From: Cronobacter muytjensii ATCC 51329
Lineage (GTDB): Bacteria > Pseudomonadota > Gammaproteobacteria > Enterobacterales > Enterobacteriaceae
Direction of reading: 5' to 3'
Length of the DNA stretch: 64,000 nt
NCBI RefSeq assembly: GCF_001277195.1
Contig: NZ_CP012268.1
Coordinates: forward strand, 620,001-684,000
Notes under the pieces: model-generated
What the model was told of the DNA's origin: nothing
What the model saw: only the letters and a program-made list of their open reading frames with translations
The model's database searches: none
In this document: positions 1 through 9,061 of the stretch, in pieces
Layout: each line of letters begins with the position of its first letter
Position numbering within the stretch: position 1 is the first letter of the stretch
Made by a program: the position numbers and the translations under genes

Positions 1-1
1 C

Positions 2-1510
2 CAGGAAGACAGGGCCACGCTGGAGGCGTGGTTTCACCAGCCGGGGCAGAGCGGGCATCGCAATATGACACACTGCCGCTATCTCTCGGCGCAGGGCCAT
101 CAGCGCTACTGCAACCTCGTGGCGAAGCCTATCGCAACAGCGGAAGGCACCCTGAACTTTCGCGGCACCGCGACCGACGTCACGCTGGAAGTCGAAGCCC
201 AGGCGCGCGTGCAGTATCTCTCGCTGCATGACGAGCTCACCGGCCTGCCCAACCGGGTGCGCATGAAGGAGTTTCTGGAAGGCAAACTTCAGTCACGCCC
301 GACTCGCGAGCATCCGCTGGCGATGATAAGCCTCGACCTCGACAAGTTTAAGCCGGTCAACGATCTCTTCGGCCACGGCGTCGGCGACGAGCTGCTGCAT
401 CAGGTCTCGGAGCGCCTGCGCGCCTGCCTGCGCGATGTTGACCTTGTGGCGCGCCAGGGCGGCGATGAGTTTATCCTGATAATCCCGGATATTGAGCGCA
501 AAGAAGCGCTGGAACAGCTCTGCGAGCGAATTCTTGTTGAGATCAATCGCCCGTTTACCGTGCAGGAGCATGAGATTTTAATCGGCGCCAGCATGGGTAT
601 CGCGCTCGCCCCGCAGGATTCCGTCAACGCCACCGATCTGCTGCGTTTCTCCGACATCGCGCTTTATAAAGCCAAAAGCAGCGGGCGTAACCACTGGGTG
701 TTTTATAACGCCGATATGGCTGAGCAGATTGTTCAGCGCCGCGAAATGGAAAACAGCCTGCGCGAGGCGCTTCGCGAGCAGCAGTTCCAGCTGGTTTATC
801 AGCCGCGTTATGACGTCAGCGCGGAGAAGATAGTGGCAGTGGAAGCGCTGCTGCGCTGGCATCACCCCGAGCATGGCATCCTGATGCCAGATCAGTTTAT
901 CCCGCTTGCCGAAGAAACCGGGCTGATTATCGCCATCAGCGACTGGGTGCTGAACGCCGCCTGCCGCGACGCGCAGCGTGAAATGCCGGGCCTTGCGATT
1001 TCCGTCAATATTTCGGCGGTGGAGTTCCGCACGCCAGGGCTGGTGGAGCGGGTGAAAGAGACGCTGGAAACGACCGGGCTTGCGCCGGAGCGGCTGGAGC
1101 TGGAGGTGACAGAGAACGCCACGCTCTCCAACCCGGAGGTAAGCCTTGAGATAATGAACAACCTGAAAGCGCTCGGCGTGCGGCTGCTCATTGACGATTT
1201 CGGTACCGGCTACTCCTCGTTAAGCTATCTGCGCACGTTCCCGTTTGACGGCATTAAGCTTGATAAATCGTTTGTAGCGGGGATGCCGCACTCGGATAAC
1301 GCTAACAGCATCGTGGAAAACATTATCGGGCTCGGCAAAGCGTTTTCGCTCAGCATCACCGCCGAAGGGGTGGAGACGCCGGAGCAGCTGGCGCAGCTGA
1401 AAATGTACCAGTGCGATGAAACCCAGGGCTATCTGATGTGTCGGCCTCTGCCGCTGGAGCGTCTGAAAGCGCAGCTGCGCAAGCAGGGCGCCGTATCGAT
1501 CAACGAATAA
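2..1510 (+). CDS. PAS(end)-GGDEF-EAL cyclic-di-GMP enzyme, 5' truncated by window
   Basis: The reading frame is open from base 2, so the true start lies outside the window and 502 residues are visible. The first 60 or so look like the end of a PAS/PAC sensor domain. A GGDEF domain follows, with GGDEF at bases 458-472 preceded five residues upstream by RDVD, which fits the RxxD inhibitory I-site. The EAL domain begins near EALLRW (bases 842-859) and keeps the residues expected for phosphodiesterase activity: Asn in SVNIS, Glu in LEVTEN, the DD of LIDDFGTGYSSL, Lys in KLDKSF and the Glu of AEGVET. Both catalytic halves look intact by family rules, so it could make or degrade cyclic di-GMP; the net direction cannot be read from sequence. 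It converges on emrB, where E. coli has luxS. Confidence 0.9.
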   Translation, partial: QEDRATLEAWFHQPGQSGHRNMTHCRYLSAQGHQRYCNLVAKPIATAEGTLNFRGTATDVTLEVEAQARVQYLSLHDELTGLPNRVRMKEFLEGKLQSRPTREHPLAMISLDLDKFKPVNDLFGHGVGDELLHQVSERLRACLRDVDLVARQGGDEFILIIPDIERKEALEQLCERILVEINRPFTVQEHEILIGASMGIALAPQDSVNATDLLRFSDIALYKAKSSGRNHWVFYNADMAEQIVQRREMENSLREALREQQFQLVYQPRYDVSAEKIVAVEALLRWHHPEHGILMPDQFIPLAEETGLIIAISDWVLNAACRDAQREMPGLAISVNISAVEFRTPGLVERVKETLETTGLAPERLELEVTENATLSNPEVSLEIMNNLKALGVRLLIDDFGTGYSSLSYLRTFPFDGIKLDKSFVAGMPHSDNANSIVENIIGLGKAFSLSITAEGVETPEQLAQLKMYQCDETQGYLMCRPLPLERLKAQLRKQGAVSINE

Positions 1511-1530
1511 ACGCGTTTACGCCGTGAATA

Positions 1531-1558
1531 AAAAAGGCCCGCGAGTGCGGGCCTTTTT
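1531..1558. terminator. Bidirectional rho-independent terminator
   Basis: An A-run, a GC-rich hairpin (GGCCCGC / GCGGGCC, loop GAGT) and a T-run lie between the convergent GGDEF-EAL gene and emrB. The A/T symmetry lets it end transcription from both sides. Confidence 0.85.
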
Positions 1559-1568
1559 ATCGCGAGCG

Positions 1569-3110
1569 TCAGTGAGCGCCGCCACCGCCGCCCCCCGCTC
1601 CGAAGGGCGGTCTCGCAAACCAGATAAGCCCGAGCAGGATCAGGAACACGCCCGCCGAGGCCCAGAAAATCTCGTTGGCTGAGATAATCAGCCCCTGGTT
1701 GGTAATCTGTTGTGCGATATACCCCGACGCCTGTTGCTGCGTCATCCCCATGCCCTGGAGCTGGTTATACATCTCCTGCGCATTGGGATTAAACGGCGTC
1801 ACCGACTCGGTCATCTGCGCATGGTGCATCGATTCCCGGTTAGTCCAGAGCGTCGTCGTTATCGAGGTGCCGATAGAGCCCGCCAGCGTTCTTAAGAAGT
1901 TGGACAGGCTCGACGCCGCCGCCAGCCGCTCCGGCGGCAAGCCGGAAAGAGTGATGGTGGTCAGCGGCATAAAGAAGCAGGCCACCGCGAAACCCTGGAT
2001 AAACTGCGGCCACGCCGAGGCGCCGAAATCCATGCCCGGCTCGAAGGTGTACGCGCGCCAGTAAAAGCACACCGCGTACATAATAAAGCTGAACGTCACC
2101 AGACGGCGCATATCAAGCTTATGCGCGAAACGCCCAATAATCGGCGAGAGGATAACCGGAATGATCCCGACCGGCGCCGAGGCAAGACCCGCCCAGGTGG
2201 CGGTATAGCCGTATACCTCCTGCAGCAGCTGCGGCAGCAACACAATCGAGCCGAAGTAGAGCATATAGGCAAGACTGATGCTCAGACAGCCAATGGTGAA
2301 GTTGCGCGACTTAAACAGCGCGAGGTCGACAATCGGGTGCTCGTCGGTCAGCTCCCAGACAATCAGGAAGCAGAGCGCGACCACGGCCACGACCGTCAGC
2401 ACCACGATTTCGGTAGAGTTAAACCAGTCGAGTTCTTTGCCCTGGTCGAGCATCACCTGGAGACTGCCGATGCCGATGACCAGCAGCGCCAGCCCCACGG
2501 CGTCAATGCGCCGCTGCTCGGTGCGGGTTTCGCGGCCACGCAGCGACTGCAGCGTCATCAGCACCACAGCGATGCCGATAGGCACGTTGATAAAGAAGAT
2601 CCAGCCCCAGTGGTAGTTATCGCTGATCCAGCCGCCGAGGATCGGGCCGCAGATGGGGGCGACGATCACCGTCATCGACCACAGCGCCAGCGCGATGGAG
2701 CGCTTGGCCGGCGGGTAGTTGCTCAGCAGCAGACTCTGGGAAAGCGGGATCAGCGGCCCGGCCACAATCCCCTGAATCACGCGGAAGAAAATCAGCATGT
2801 TCAGGCTGTTGGAGACGCCGCATGCCCAGGAGGCGATGGCGAAAGCGATGGTGGACCAGACGAACAGACGCACCTCGCCGACACGTCTGGCGAGCCAGCC
2901 GGTAATCGGGATCGAGATGGCATTCGCCACCCCGAACGAGGTGATAACCCAAGTGCCCTGACTCAGCGAGGCGCCCAGGTTACCGGCAATCGTCGGGATA
3001 GCCACGTTGGCGATGGTGGAGTCCAGCACCTGCATGAACGTGGCAAGCGACAGGGCGATGGTCATAATGACCAGTTGCGCCCCTTCCAGCGGTTTACGTT
3101 GCTGCTGCAT
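1569..3110 (-). CDS. emrB: EmrB, inner membrane multidrug MFS transporter (DHA2, 14 TM)
   Basis: This 513-residue hydrophobic protein matches EmrB, the proton-driven MFS pump (14 membrane segments) of the EmrAB-TolC tripartite system that exports uncouplers and hydrophobic drugs. The N-terminal segment contains LATFMQVLDSTIANVAIPTI, which holds the DHA2 motif around LDxTIxNVAxP in the first helix. A second family motif, GxxxGPxxGG, appears in APICGPILGG in the fifth helix. The C-terminal tail is unusually glycine-rich (GAGGGGGGAH). It lies 14 bp downstream of emrA on the same strand, with the terminator at 1531-1558 just beyond its stop, so it is the last gene of emrRAB. Confidence 0.95.
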   Translation of the reverse strand: MQQQRKPLEGAQLVIMTIALSLATFMQVLDSTIANVAIPTIAGNLGASLSQGTWVITSFGVANAISIPITGWLARRVGEVRLFVWSTIAFAIASWACGVSNSLNMLIFFRVIQGIVAGPLIPLSQSLLLSNYPPAKRSIALALWSMTVIVAPICGPILGGWISDNYHWGWIFFINVPIGIAVVLMTLQSLRGRETRTEQRRIDAVGLALLVIGIGSLQVMLDQGKELDWFNSTEIVVLTVVAVVALCFLIVWELTDEHPIVDLALFKSRNFTIGCLSISLAYMLYFGSIVLLPQLLQEVYGYTATWAGLASAPVGIIPVILSPIIGRFAHKLDMRRLVTFSFIMYAVCFYWRAYTFEPGMDFGASAWPQFIQGFAVACFFMPLTTITLSGLPPERLAAASSLSNFLRTLAGSIGTSITTTLWTNRESMHHAQMTESVTPFNPNAQEMYNQLQGMGMTQQQASGYIAQQITNQGLIISANEIFWASAGVFLILLGLIWFARPPFGAGGGGGGAH

Positions 3111-3124
3111 ACAACCTCCGCCGG

Positions 3125-4300
3125 TTAACCTGCGTTCGCCTGCACAATATCGTTAATCAGCTTGTTCACCGGCTCCAGGCTGATTTCGCGCGCGTTACTT
3201 TCATACGCGGGCTGCGAACGGGTCTGCGTCGCCAGAACGCCGCCGTCAAGATTGCTGGTGTTCACTTTAACCAGCGTGGACAAACCGATGCGCAGCGGAT
3301 GCTGTTCAAGCTGTTTCGGATCAAGTTCGATACGCACCGGCAGGCGCTGCACGACTTTAATCCAGTTGCCGGTGGCGTTCTGCGCGGGCAGCAGCGAGAA
3401 GGCGCTGCCGGTACCCATATCCAGCCCGACCACTTTGCCTGTGTACTCTACGTCATCGCCATAGATGTCGCTGACGATGGTCGCCTGCTGGCCGATGCGC
3501 ATATGAGCAAGCTGGGTCTCTTTAAAGTTAGCGTCCACCCACAAACCGCTCGCAGGCACGATTGCCATCAGCGGCGTGCTGGAACTAATCTGCGCGCCCA
3601 CCTGCACCGAGCGGCGCGATACGTAGCCGGTCATCGGGCTGACGATTTTCGTACGCTGCAAGGCAAGCCAGGCGTTGCGCACTTCGGTGGCGGCCTGTTT
3701 TACGGCTGGCTGATCTTCAAGCGTGGTGCCGAGGATCATCGCCTGGTTGGCATTGTACTGCTGGATGGCGACATCAAGCTGCGCCTGGGCGCTCGCGACC
3801 GCATCGCGGGCGTGCTGGAGCTCTTCACGGCCAATCAGGTTGGCACTGCCGAGCGGCACGCGGCGGTTTAAGTCGCTCTGGGCCTGCGCCAGCGCGGTTT
3901 TCTGTACATCGATATTTGCCGCGTACTGCTTGCTGTTAATCATCAGCTGGCGGGTCTGACGGACGCTTGAGGCGAGCTGCGTCTGCGCTTTTTCAAAGGC
4001 CTGCTGGGCGTCGGTCGGGTCAAGTGTGACCAGCACGTCGCCTTTTTTCACAAAGTCGGTGTTCTCTACCCACACTTTGGTGACGCTGCCGGAGACCTGC
4101 GCCATGATTTGAACCTGGTTCCCTGCCACGTAAGCGTCATCGGTTTCCTCATAATGACGCGCCACTAAAAACCAGTAAACGCCATACGCCACGGCAATAA
4201 CAACAAAGAGCAAGGTCAATAAAAGCAGGGCGCCTTTGCGTTTGCCCTTCTTCTTATTCACCGGTTGCTGCGGGGTGGTGTTCTCCGCATTTGCGCTCAT
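3125..4300 (-). CDS. emrA: EmrA, periplasmic adaptor of the EmrAB-TolC efflux pump
   Basis: This 391-residue HlyD-family membrane fusion protein joins EmrB to TolC. It shows a cytoplasmic N-terminus rich in Lys, one transmembrane helix (about residues 25-45, LLLLTLLFVVIAVAYGVYWF), a lipoyl half-motif near VAGNQVQIMAQVSGSVTKV, a long coiled-coil hairpin (about 95-210) and a beta-barrel domain. The start at 4300 (MSANAEN) is preferred over an in-frame GTG at 4312 because it has GGAG seven bases upstream and matches E. coli EmrA, which begins MSANAE. A hairpin with a T-run lies between emrR and this gene. Confidence 0.95.
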   Translation of the reverse strand: MSANAENTTPQQPVNKKKGKRKGALLLLTLLFVVIAVAYGVYWFLVARHYEETDDAYVAGNQVQIMAQVSGSVTKVWVENTDFVKKGDVLVTLDPTDAQQAFEKAQTQLASSVRQTRQLMINSKQYAANIDVQKTALAQAQSDLNRRVPLGSANLIGREELQHARDAVASAQAQLDVAIQQYNANQAMILGTTLEDQPAVKQAATEVRNAWLALQRTKIVSPMTGYVSRRSVQVGAQISSSTPLMAIVPASGLWVDANFKETQLAHMRIGQQATIVSDIYGDDVEYTGKVVGLDMGTGSAFSLLPAQNATGNWIKVVQRLPVRIELDPKQLEQHPLRIGLSTLVKVNTSNLDGGVLATQTRSQPAYESNAREISLEPVNKLINDIVQANAG

Positions 4301-4351
4301 GTTTATCTCCACGTTCTTATTGTTGTCGTCGGCGGACGCCGACCTCTGTTG

Positions 4352-4378
4352 TCAAAAAGGCCAGCACGATGCTGGCCT
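4352..4378 (-). terminator. Terminator-like hairpin between emrR and emrA
   Basis: Read on the minus strand, arms AGGCCAGC / GCTGGCCT with a short ATCGT loop are followed by TTTTTGAC. It sits inside the emrR-emrA gap, so it could attenuate read-through from the regulator gene into the pump genes. The hairpin is visible; the attenuation role is inferred. Confidence 0.6.
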
Positions 4379-4436
4379 GTCAGTGTAGCGGTTTCCTTGC
4401 AACAGCACGTTTGCGAAACGAGCGCTTATTGGCGCG

Positions 4437-4967
4437 TTAGCGAACGGCCTCAAGCATCGTATTGTCCTCTTCCATCTGGTCGAGACGGTCGAGTAATTTG
4501 CGCGTTATCTGCTCCAGCTGTTCCTTTTCCTGGCTGCTTAAGGAAGACCAGAGCAGATGCAGACAGTTATGCTGCGGCGGCAGCACCTGACGTAAGAAGT
4601 CCTGACCTTTTTCAGTCAGCTGAAGGTGCAGGCAACGGCGATCGTTATCGCTTTCGCGACGTTCGATCCAGCCGCGTTTTTCCAGCTCATCGGCAATGCG
4701 GGTGGCGTTCGTGCGCGACGATCCCAGTGCGCAGCTCAGCTCGCTCGGCTGAATACTGTGATTCTCCTGGGACTCCAGGGTCAACAGCGCCATAAACAAC
4801 GTCTCGTTAATCCCCTGAGCCTTCAGCATCTTATTGCGGTTTTCCAGCAGCTTGCCCTGCATATGCATGCACAGGCGAGTCAGCAGAATTTCCTGATACG
4901 GAAAATCCTCGTAGCGACTGGCGCGAAATTTAAGCATCTGTTCAATGGGCGTAAACGAACTATCCAT
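4437..4967 (-). CDS. mprA: EmrR/MprA, MarR-family repressor of emrRAB
   Basis: At 176 residues this is the same length as E. coli MprA (EmrR). It has the MarR winged-helix layout: dimerisation helices at both ends and a DNA-binding core around residues 70-125, including LSCALGSSRTNATRIADELE (recognition helix) and the wing ERRESDNDRRCLHLQLTEKG. The family is released from DNA by uncouplers and phenolics such as salicylate, which then induces emrAB. It is first in the operon, 136 bp before emrA. The promoter noted at 4998-5026 drives it. Confidence 0.95.
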   Translation of the reverse strand: MDSSFTPIEQMLKFRASRYEDFPYQEILLTRLCMHMQGKLLENRNKMLKAQGINETLFMALLTLESQENHSIQPSELSCALGSSRTNATRIADELEKRGWIERRESDNDRRCLHLQLTEKGQDFLRQVLPPQHNCLHLLWSSLSSQEKEQLEQITRKLLDRLDQMEEDNTMLEAVR

Positions 4968-4997
4968 TTGGGTATAACCTCATTAATTGCAGCCGAT

Positions 4998-5026
4998 ATA
5001 ATAACGACGGTAACAAATCATGTAAA
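4998..5026 (-). promoter_or_regulatory. Candidate sigma70 promoter of emrRAB
   Basis: On the minus strand, -35 TTTACA (5021-5026) and -10 TATTAT (4998-5003) are separated by 17 bp and lie about 30 bp upstream of the mprA start codon. EmrR represses its own promoter in E. coli, so its operator should overlap here, but I could not define it. Confidence 0.6.
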
Positions 5027-5515
5027 TCTATTATTCAGATGAATCACTAATGGCTACGTTACCGCCATGAGCTTCCGGACTACTCCATAACCCGGAGCGC
5101 CCGCCGCCTTGCCAGTAGGCGCTGCGGCCAGGCGGGCATGAAAAATAACGACGCGCTGACACTACGCGTATCGGCGGAAAACGGGGTAAGCCGGGCGTCG
5201 TTCATATAAGTAACGGAAATATAAGAAGTCGATTCGGATGATGTCAGACCAGGCGATACAGTACAGAAACGCGAGATGAAATCCACGGGCAAGCCGCTGA
5301 TAAATGATGGCAAAATGTCGCTTATTCTCCCTGCCAGCGTGGTGATGCGAAGGGGCAGGGAGGGGCTTAAGGGTGTGGGTATATCCATATACGTTTTTGA
5401 TATATTGCCGAAGTTAAAATCACTCGAATAAATAACTCAGCATAACCTTAACAGAGTGTTACCGCCCTTAACACCCTTCGCAGGCATTCAGGACGGCAAA
5501 GGTGCGACGCAGACC
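5027..5515. other. Non-coding gap between emrR and the YgaY-like gene
   Basis: About 490 bp with no convincing gene. The only longer ORF (minus strand, 5080-5388, 102 codons) is Ser-rich, has no ribosome binding site and shows no domain signal. A small perfect hairpin (GTGTTA / TAACAC) is at 5456-5474, and an AT-rich stretch lies around 5380-5450. In E. coli this position holds ygaZH (L-valine exporter), which is absent here. Confidence 0.6.
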
Positions 5516-6700
5516 TCACTCTGCGCCGCTGTGGCGGTGATAGCCCCGCCACCACACTACCAGATTTAGTAGGGCGATAATCGCACCCGCGGCGCACACG
5601 CCGTTCCATCCGGCGTGCTGCCAGGCGGAGGCGGAAATCAGCGATCCGGCCGCGCCGCCAATAAAATAGCTGGTCATATAACCGGCGGTCAGGCGGTTAC
5701 GCGCGTCCGGGTGAATGCGGTAGATAACGCTCTGGTTGGTGATATGCACGCCCTGTACGGTCAGGTCGAGGATAAGAATGCCGATAATCAGCGCGATAAC
5801 TGAAAACTGGCCGAACGCGACGGCAATCCACGACAGCAGCAGCAGCACCAGCCCCCAGGTCGTGGTGAGATGCGCTTTGCCCTTATCGACAAACCCGCCA
5901 GCCGGTCGCGCGGCGAGCGCGCCGGCCGCGCCCGCAAGGCCGAACAGGCCAATCACGCCGTCGGAGAAGTGAAACGGCGCGCCCGCCAGTAAAAACGCCA
6001 TCGACGTCCAGAGAATGCTGAAGTTGGCGAAAGTCAGGCAGCCCAGCAGCGCGCGGGTGCGCAGGAGCTTATCGCGGGTAAAGAGGCTGAAAATAGAGCC
6101 GAGCAGTTGCGGATAGTTAAGCGTGCTGGTCTGTTTCACGGCTGGCAGCCCACGCCAGAGCGCGAGCGCCATGATAGCCATCAGCACCGTCGCGACCCAG
6201 TAGACGGTGCGCCAGCCGCCGAGGCTTGCGAGCGCGCCGGAGACGGTACGCGCCAGCAGAATACCGAGCAGCAGGCCGCTCATAATCGTGCCCACCACCT
6301 TGCCGCGTTTTTCCGGCGCGGCAAGCGTGGCGGCGAGCGGCACCAGTACCTGCGCCACCACCGAGAACAGGCCGGTCAGCGCGGTGCCGAGGATCATCAT
6401 CGCCAGCGTATGGCTGCTGGCGGTAATCAGCATCCCGGCGGCGGCCAGCAGCGTCATGATGACAATCATGCTGCGGCGTTCGAACATGTCGCCGAGCGGC
6501 ACCAGGAACAGCAGCCCGAAGGCGTAGCCGAGCTGGGCGGCGGTCACAATAAAGCCCGCCTGGTTGGCGGTAATGGCGAAGGCGTTGGCGATAGTGTCGA
6601 GCAGCGGCTGGGCATAGTAGTTGCTCGCTACCACAAGACCGGTCGCGACAGACATCAATACCGTCAGCGGTGTGCTAAGTCCTTGAGAGTGTTTGGTCAT
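5516..6700 (-). CDS. ygaY: MFS exporter, YgaY-like (12 TM)
   Basis: This is a 394-residue major facilitator with about 12 hydrophobic segments. The loop 2-3 signature of the family appears as PLGDMFERRSMI, and the N-terminus (LTVLMSVATGLVVASNYYAQ) resembles sugar-efflux/AraJ-type transporters. Position next to proX and emrR points to E. coli ygaY, which is a pseudogene in K-12; here the frame is uninterrupted. The substrate is unknown. No operon partner is close: about 240 bp separate it from proX. Confidence 0.8.
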   Translation of the reverse strand: MTKHSQGLSTPLTVLMSVATGLVVASNYYAQPLLDTIANAFAITANQAGFIVTAAQLGYAFGLLFLVPLGDMFERRSMIVIMTLLAAAGMLITASSHTLAMMILGTALTGLFSVVAQVLVPLAATLAAPEKRGKVVGTIMSGLLLGILLARTVSGALASLGGWRTVYWVATVLMAIMALALWRGLPAVKQTSTLNYPQLLGSIFSLFTRDKLLRTRALLGCLTFANFSILWTSMAFLLAGAPFHFSDGVIGLFGLAGAAGALAARPAGGFVDKGKAHLTTTWGLVLLLLSWIAVAFGQFSVIALIIGILILDLTVQGVHITNQSVIYRIHPDARNRLTAGYMTSYFIGGAAGSLISASAWQHAGWNGVCAAGAIIALLNLVVWWRGYHRHSGAE

Positions 6701-6894
6701 GGTTTTGTATGTTGCTCAATAAGAAGGGCGTAAAAGCGCTTGCCGAAAGCCATTATGATAACGGAACCGCACCGTAGCGCCAGATTGTTGAGGAATTGTT
6801 AAGTGTCGGATTGTGCGTTTTGGAAGGGGGTGAGGTCACGGTGGGGCTGCGCTTATCTGCTCGCCGTTATGCCCAGGCCATGCCCGGCTCCATA

Positions 6895-6920
6895 AAAAAC
6901 ACCCGCCGGGCGGCGGGTGT
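6895..6920 (-). terminator. Terminator of the proVWX operon
   Basis: Minus-strand hairpin ACACCCGCCG / CGGCGGGTGT followed by TTTTTTATG, 21 bp beyond the proX stop codon. Confidence 0.85.
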
Positions 6921-6941
6921 CGTCTTACATCGTTAACGCGC

Positions 6942-7937
6942 TTATTTCTGCGCGGCGAGCGCTTCGTTGATCCAGCCGTCAAACTGCTGCTGGTGGGCTT
7001 TGATCCAGCCATCAACATGACCCTGAATATCCGCCTCGCTGGCTCTGCCGCTGTGCATCATCGCGTTCTGGGCGTTGATATCGGTAATCGGCAGTTTCAT
7101 CACCGAGAACAGCTTCGCCGCCGCCGGGTTTTTCTGCGCCCAGGCTTTGTTGGCCACGATATGCATCGTATTGACCGGGAAGCCAAAGTTATTGCCATTC
7201 GCAAGCGTCGTGTCGATGTTTTTCTGCTCGCCCGGCAGGGAAGAGAACGGCACCTGTAGCCACACCACGTCTTTACCCGGCTTCAGCACGTCGCTCACCC
7301 AGTACGGCGTCCAGGTGTAATAGAGCACCGGCTTGCCTTCTTTATAACGCGCAATCGTATCAGCCATCATCGCCGCGTAATTGCCGTGGTTCACGGTCAC
7401 GGTGTCCTGCAGATGATAGGCCGTGTTCTGATGGTTAATCACCGTTTCGCAGCCCCAGCCCGGCGTACAACCCATCATGTCTGCTTTGCCGTCGCCGTTG
7501 CTGTCAAACAGCTTCGCAATGTTGGGATCTTTCAGCTGAGCGATATTGGTAATGTGATATTTCTCGGCGGTTTTACGATCAATCAGATAGCCTTGCGCCG
7601 CGCCGGTCACATAGGTGCCCTGGCGCCAGAATTTTTTATCGCCGCCCGCCGCCGCGTACATATCGTCATGCAGCGGCTGCCAGTTCACGGCGGTAAAGGT
7701 GGCGTCGCCGGAGGCAATCGAGGTGTAGCCGACGTTGTAATCCACTTCGCTGGTTTTATTCACGGTGTAGCCGAGCTTTTCCAGCGCGCGGCTGACCAGC
7801 AGCGTCTGAAAACTCTCTTCAGAGATAGTGCTCTGCACTGGCTGGACGGTAATGCCTTTGCCCGGAAGGTCAGCGGCAAAGGTGCTGGTGGTAACGAGTG
7901 AGGCAAACGCCGTGGCGAAAAGAACAGAATGTCGCAT
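6942..7937 (-). CDS. proX: ProX, periplasmic glycine betaine/proline betaine-binding protein
   Basis: This 331-residue protein begins with a typical Sec signal peptide (MRHSVLFATAFASLVTTSTF, cleavage expected near AFA/ADLPG). The mature part is an OpuAC-type substrate-binding domain with several conserved Trp residues (NWQPL, WTPYW, GWGCE) of the kind that cage quaternary amines. It delivers betaines to ProVW under osmotic stress. It lies 53 bp after proW and is the last gene before the terminator at 6895-6920. Confidence 0.96.
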   Translation of the reverse strand: MRHSVLFATAFASLVTTSTFAADLPGKGITVQPVQSTISEESFQTLLVSRALEKLGYTVNKTSEVDYNVGYTSIASGDATFTAVNWQPLHDDMYAAAGGDKKFWRQGTYVTGAAQGYLIDRKTAEKYHITNIAQLKDPNIAKLFDSNGDGKADMMGCTPGWGCETVINHQNTAYHLQDTVTVNHGNYAAMMADTIARYKEGKPVLYYTWTPYWVSDVLKPGKDVVWLQVPFSSLPGEQKNIDTTLANGNNFGFPVNTMHIVANKAWAQKNPAAAKLFSVMKLPITDINAQNAMMHSGRASEADIQGHVDGWIKAHQQQFDGWINEALAAQK

Positions 7938-7990
7938 CGTTATTCCTTTTATGAGAAGAAGGGAACGGGGCGGCCTGCGCCGCCCGCGCG

Positions 7991-9061
7991 TTATTTGATG
8001 AATGGACGAGTGATAAGGCCGAGCGGGCCGCTTAAGTACCAGCGACGGTTGCCGCGGCTGCGGGCGTCGCGCCCGACCGCCTGCGTCAGCCTGTCGAGAA
8101 TAATGGCGAGGATAACGATCCCGACGCCGCCGACCGTGGCGAGGCCCATATCAAGGCGGCCAATGCCGCGCAGCACCATCTGTCCCAGCCCGCCTACGGC
8201 TATCATCGAGGCGATGACCACCATCGAGAGCGCCAGCATCAGCGTCTGGTTAATCCCCGCCATAATGGTCGGCATGGCCAGCGGAAGCTGGACTTTAAAC
8301 AGCATCTGACGCGGGCTTGAGCCGAACGAGCGCGCCGCTTCGATGAGATCTTCCGGTACCTGGTTGATCCCAAGGATCGTCAGGCGCACTACCGGCGGCA
8401 GCGCGAAGATAATCGTCACGACCACGCCCGGCACGTTGCCGATGCCAAACAGCATCACAATCGGCACCAGATAGACAAACGCCGGCGTGGTCTGCATCGC
8501 ATCCAGCAGCGGACGAATAATCTTCGCGGCGCGCGGGCTTCTGGCAAGCCAGATCCCAAGCGGCAGGCCAATCAGCACGCAGAACAGCAGGGCGGTCAGC
8601 ACCAGCGCCAGCGTCACCATCGCCTGCGACCAGGCGCCGATCGCGCCGATGAGGATCAGCGACACCAGCGTCGCAACGCCCATTCCGACGCCTGAGATCT
8701 GCCAGGCGATCAGCGCGAAAATCACGATCGCCACTGGCGCAGGCATCCCCAGCAGCAACTGCTGAAAGCCGCCCAGGATGTAATCCACCGGCACGCGAAT
8801 GCCCTGGAACAGCGGGCGGAAATGCGTCACCACCCAGTCGATGCCTTCCGTTACCCAGCGATCAAGCGGGATCAGCGTCTTATGGAACGGGTCCATGATG
8901 TTGAAATGTTCTGGCGCGGGCGCCGGCGCGCTGTTGAGCCAGTCGGCGGTGCCGCTCTCCGGCGCGGGCGTCGGGCTGGCCCACGCGTCGGCGCTGCTGG
9001 CGCTATTGGCCGCCGCGTCAGCGGTCCCGGTATCCCATGGATTTTGCGTCTGGTCAGTCAT
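7991..9061 (-). CDS. proW: ProW, permease of the ProU betaine ABC importer
   Basis: This 356-residue inner membrane permease has a long hydrophilic, Ala/Pro-rich N-terminal extension (about residues 1-95, typical of enteric ProW) followed by several membrane helices. The ABC-permease EAA loop is visible as EAARSFGSSPRQMLFKVQLP, the segment that docks on the ATPase. It overlaps the end of proV by 8 bp, suggesting translational coupling, and precedes proX. Confidence 0.96.
   Translation of the reverse strand: MTDQTQNPWDTGTADAAANSASSADAWASPTPAPESGTADWLNSAPAPAPEHFNIMDPFHKTLIPLDRWVTEGIDWVVTHFRPLFQGIRVPVDYILGGFQQLLLGMPAPVAIVIFALIAWQISGVGMGVATLVSLILIGAIGAWSQAMVTLALVLTALLFCVLIGLPLGIWLARSPRAAKIIRPLLDAMQTTPAFVYLVPIVMLFGIGNVPGVVVTIIFALPPVVRLTILGINQVPEDLIEAARSFGSSPRQMLFKVQLPLAMPTIMAGINQTLMLALSMVVIASMIAVGGLGQMVLRGIGRLDMGLATVGGVGIVILAIILDRLTQAVGRDARSRGNRRWYLSGPLGLITRPFIK

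Noticed and set aside
2121..3128. Plus-strand ORF of 335 codons opposite emrB
   Set aside because: The product is dominated by Asp, Arg, Gln and His, a typical antisense artefact of a GC-rich membrane protein gene; emrB on the other strand is certain.
5080..5388. Minus-strand ORF of 102 codons in the emrR-ygaY gap
   Set aside because: No ribosome binding site, Ser/Pro-rich low-information product, no recognised family.
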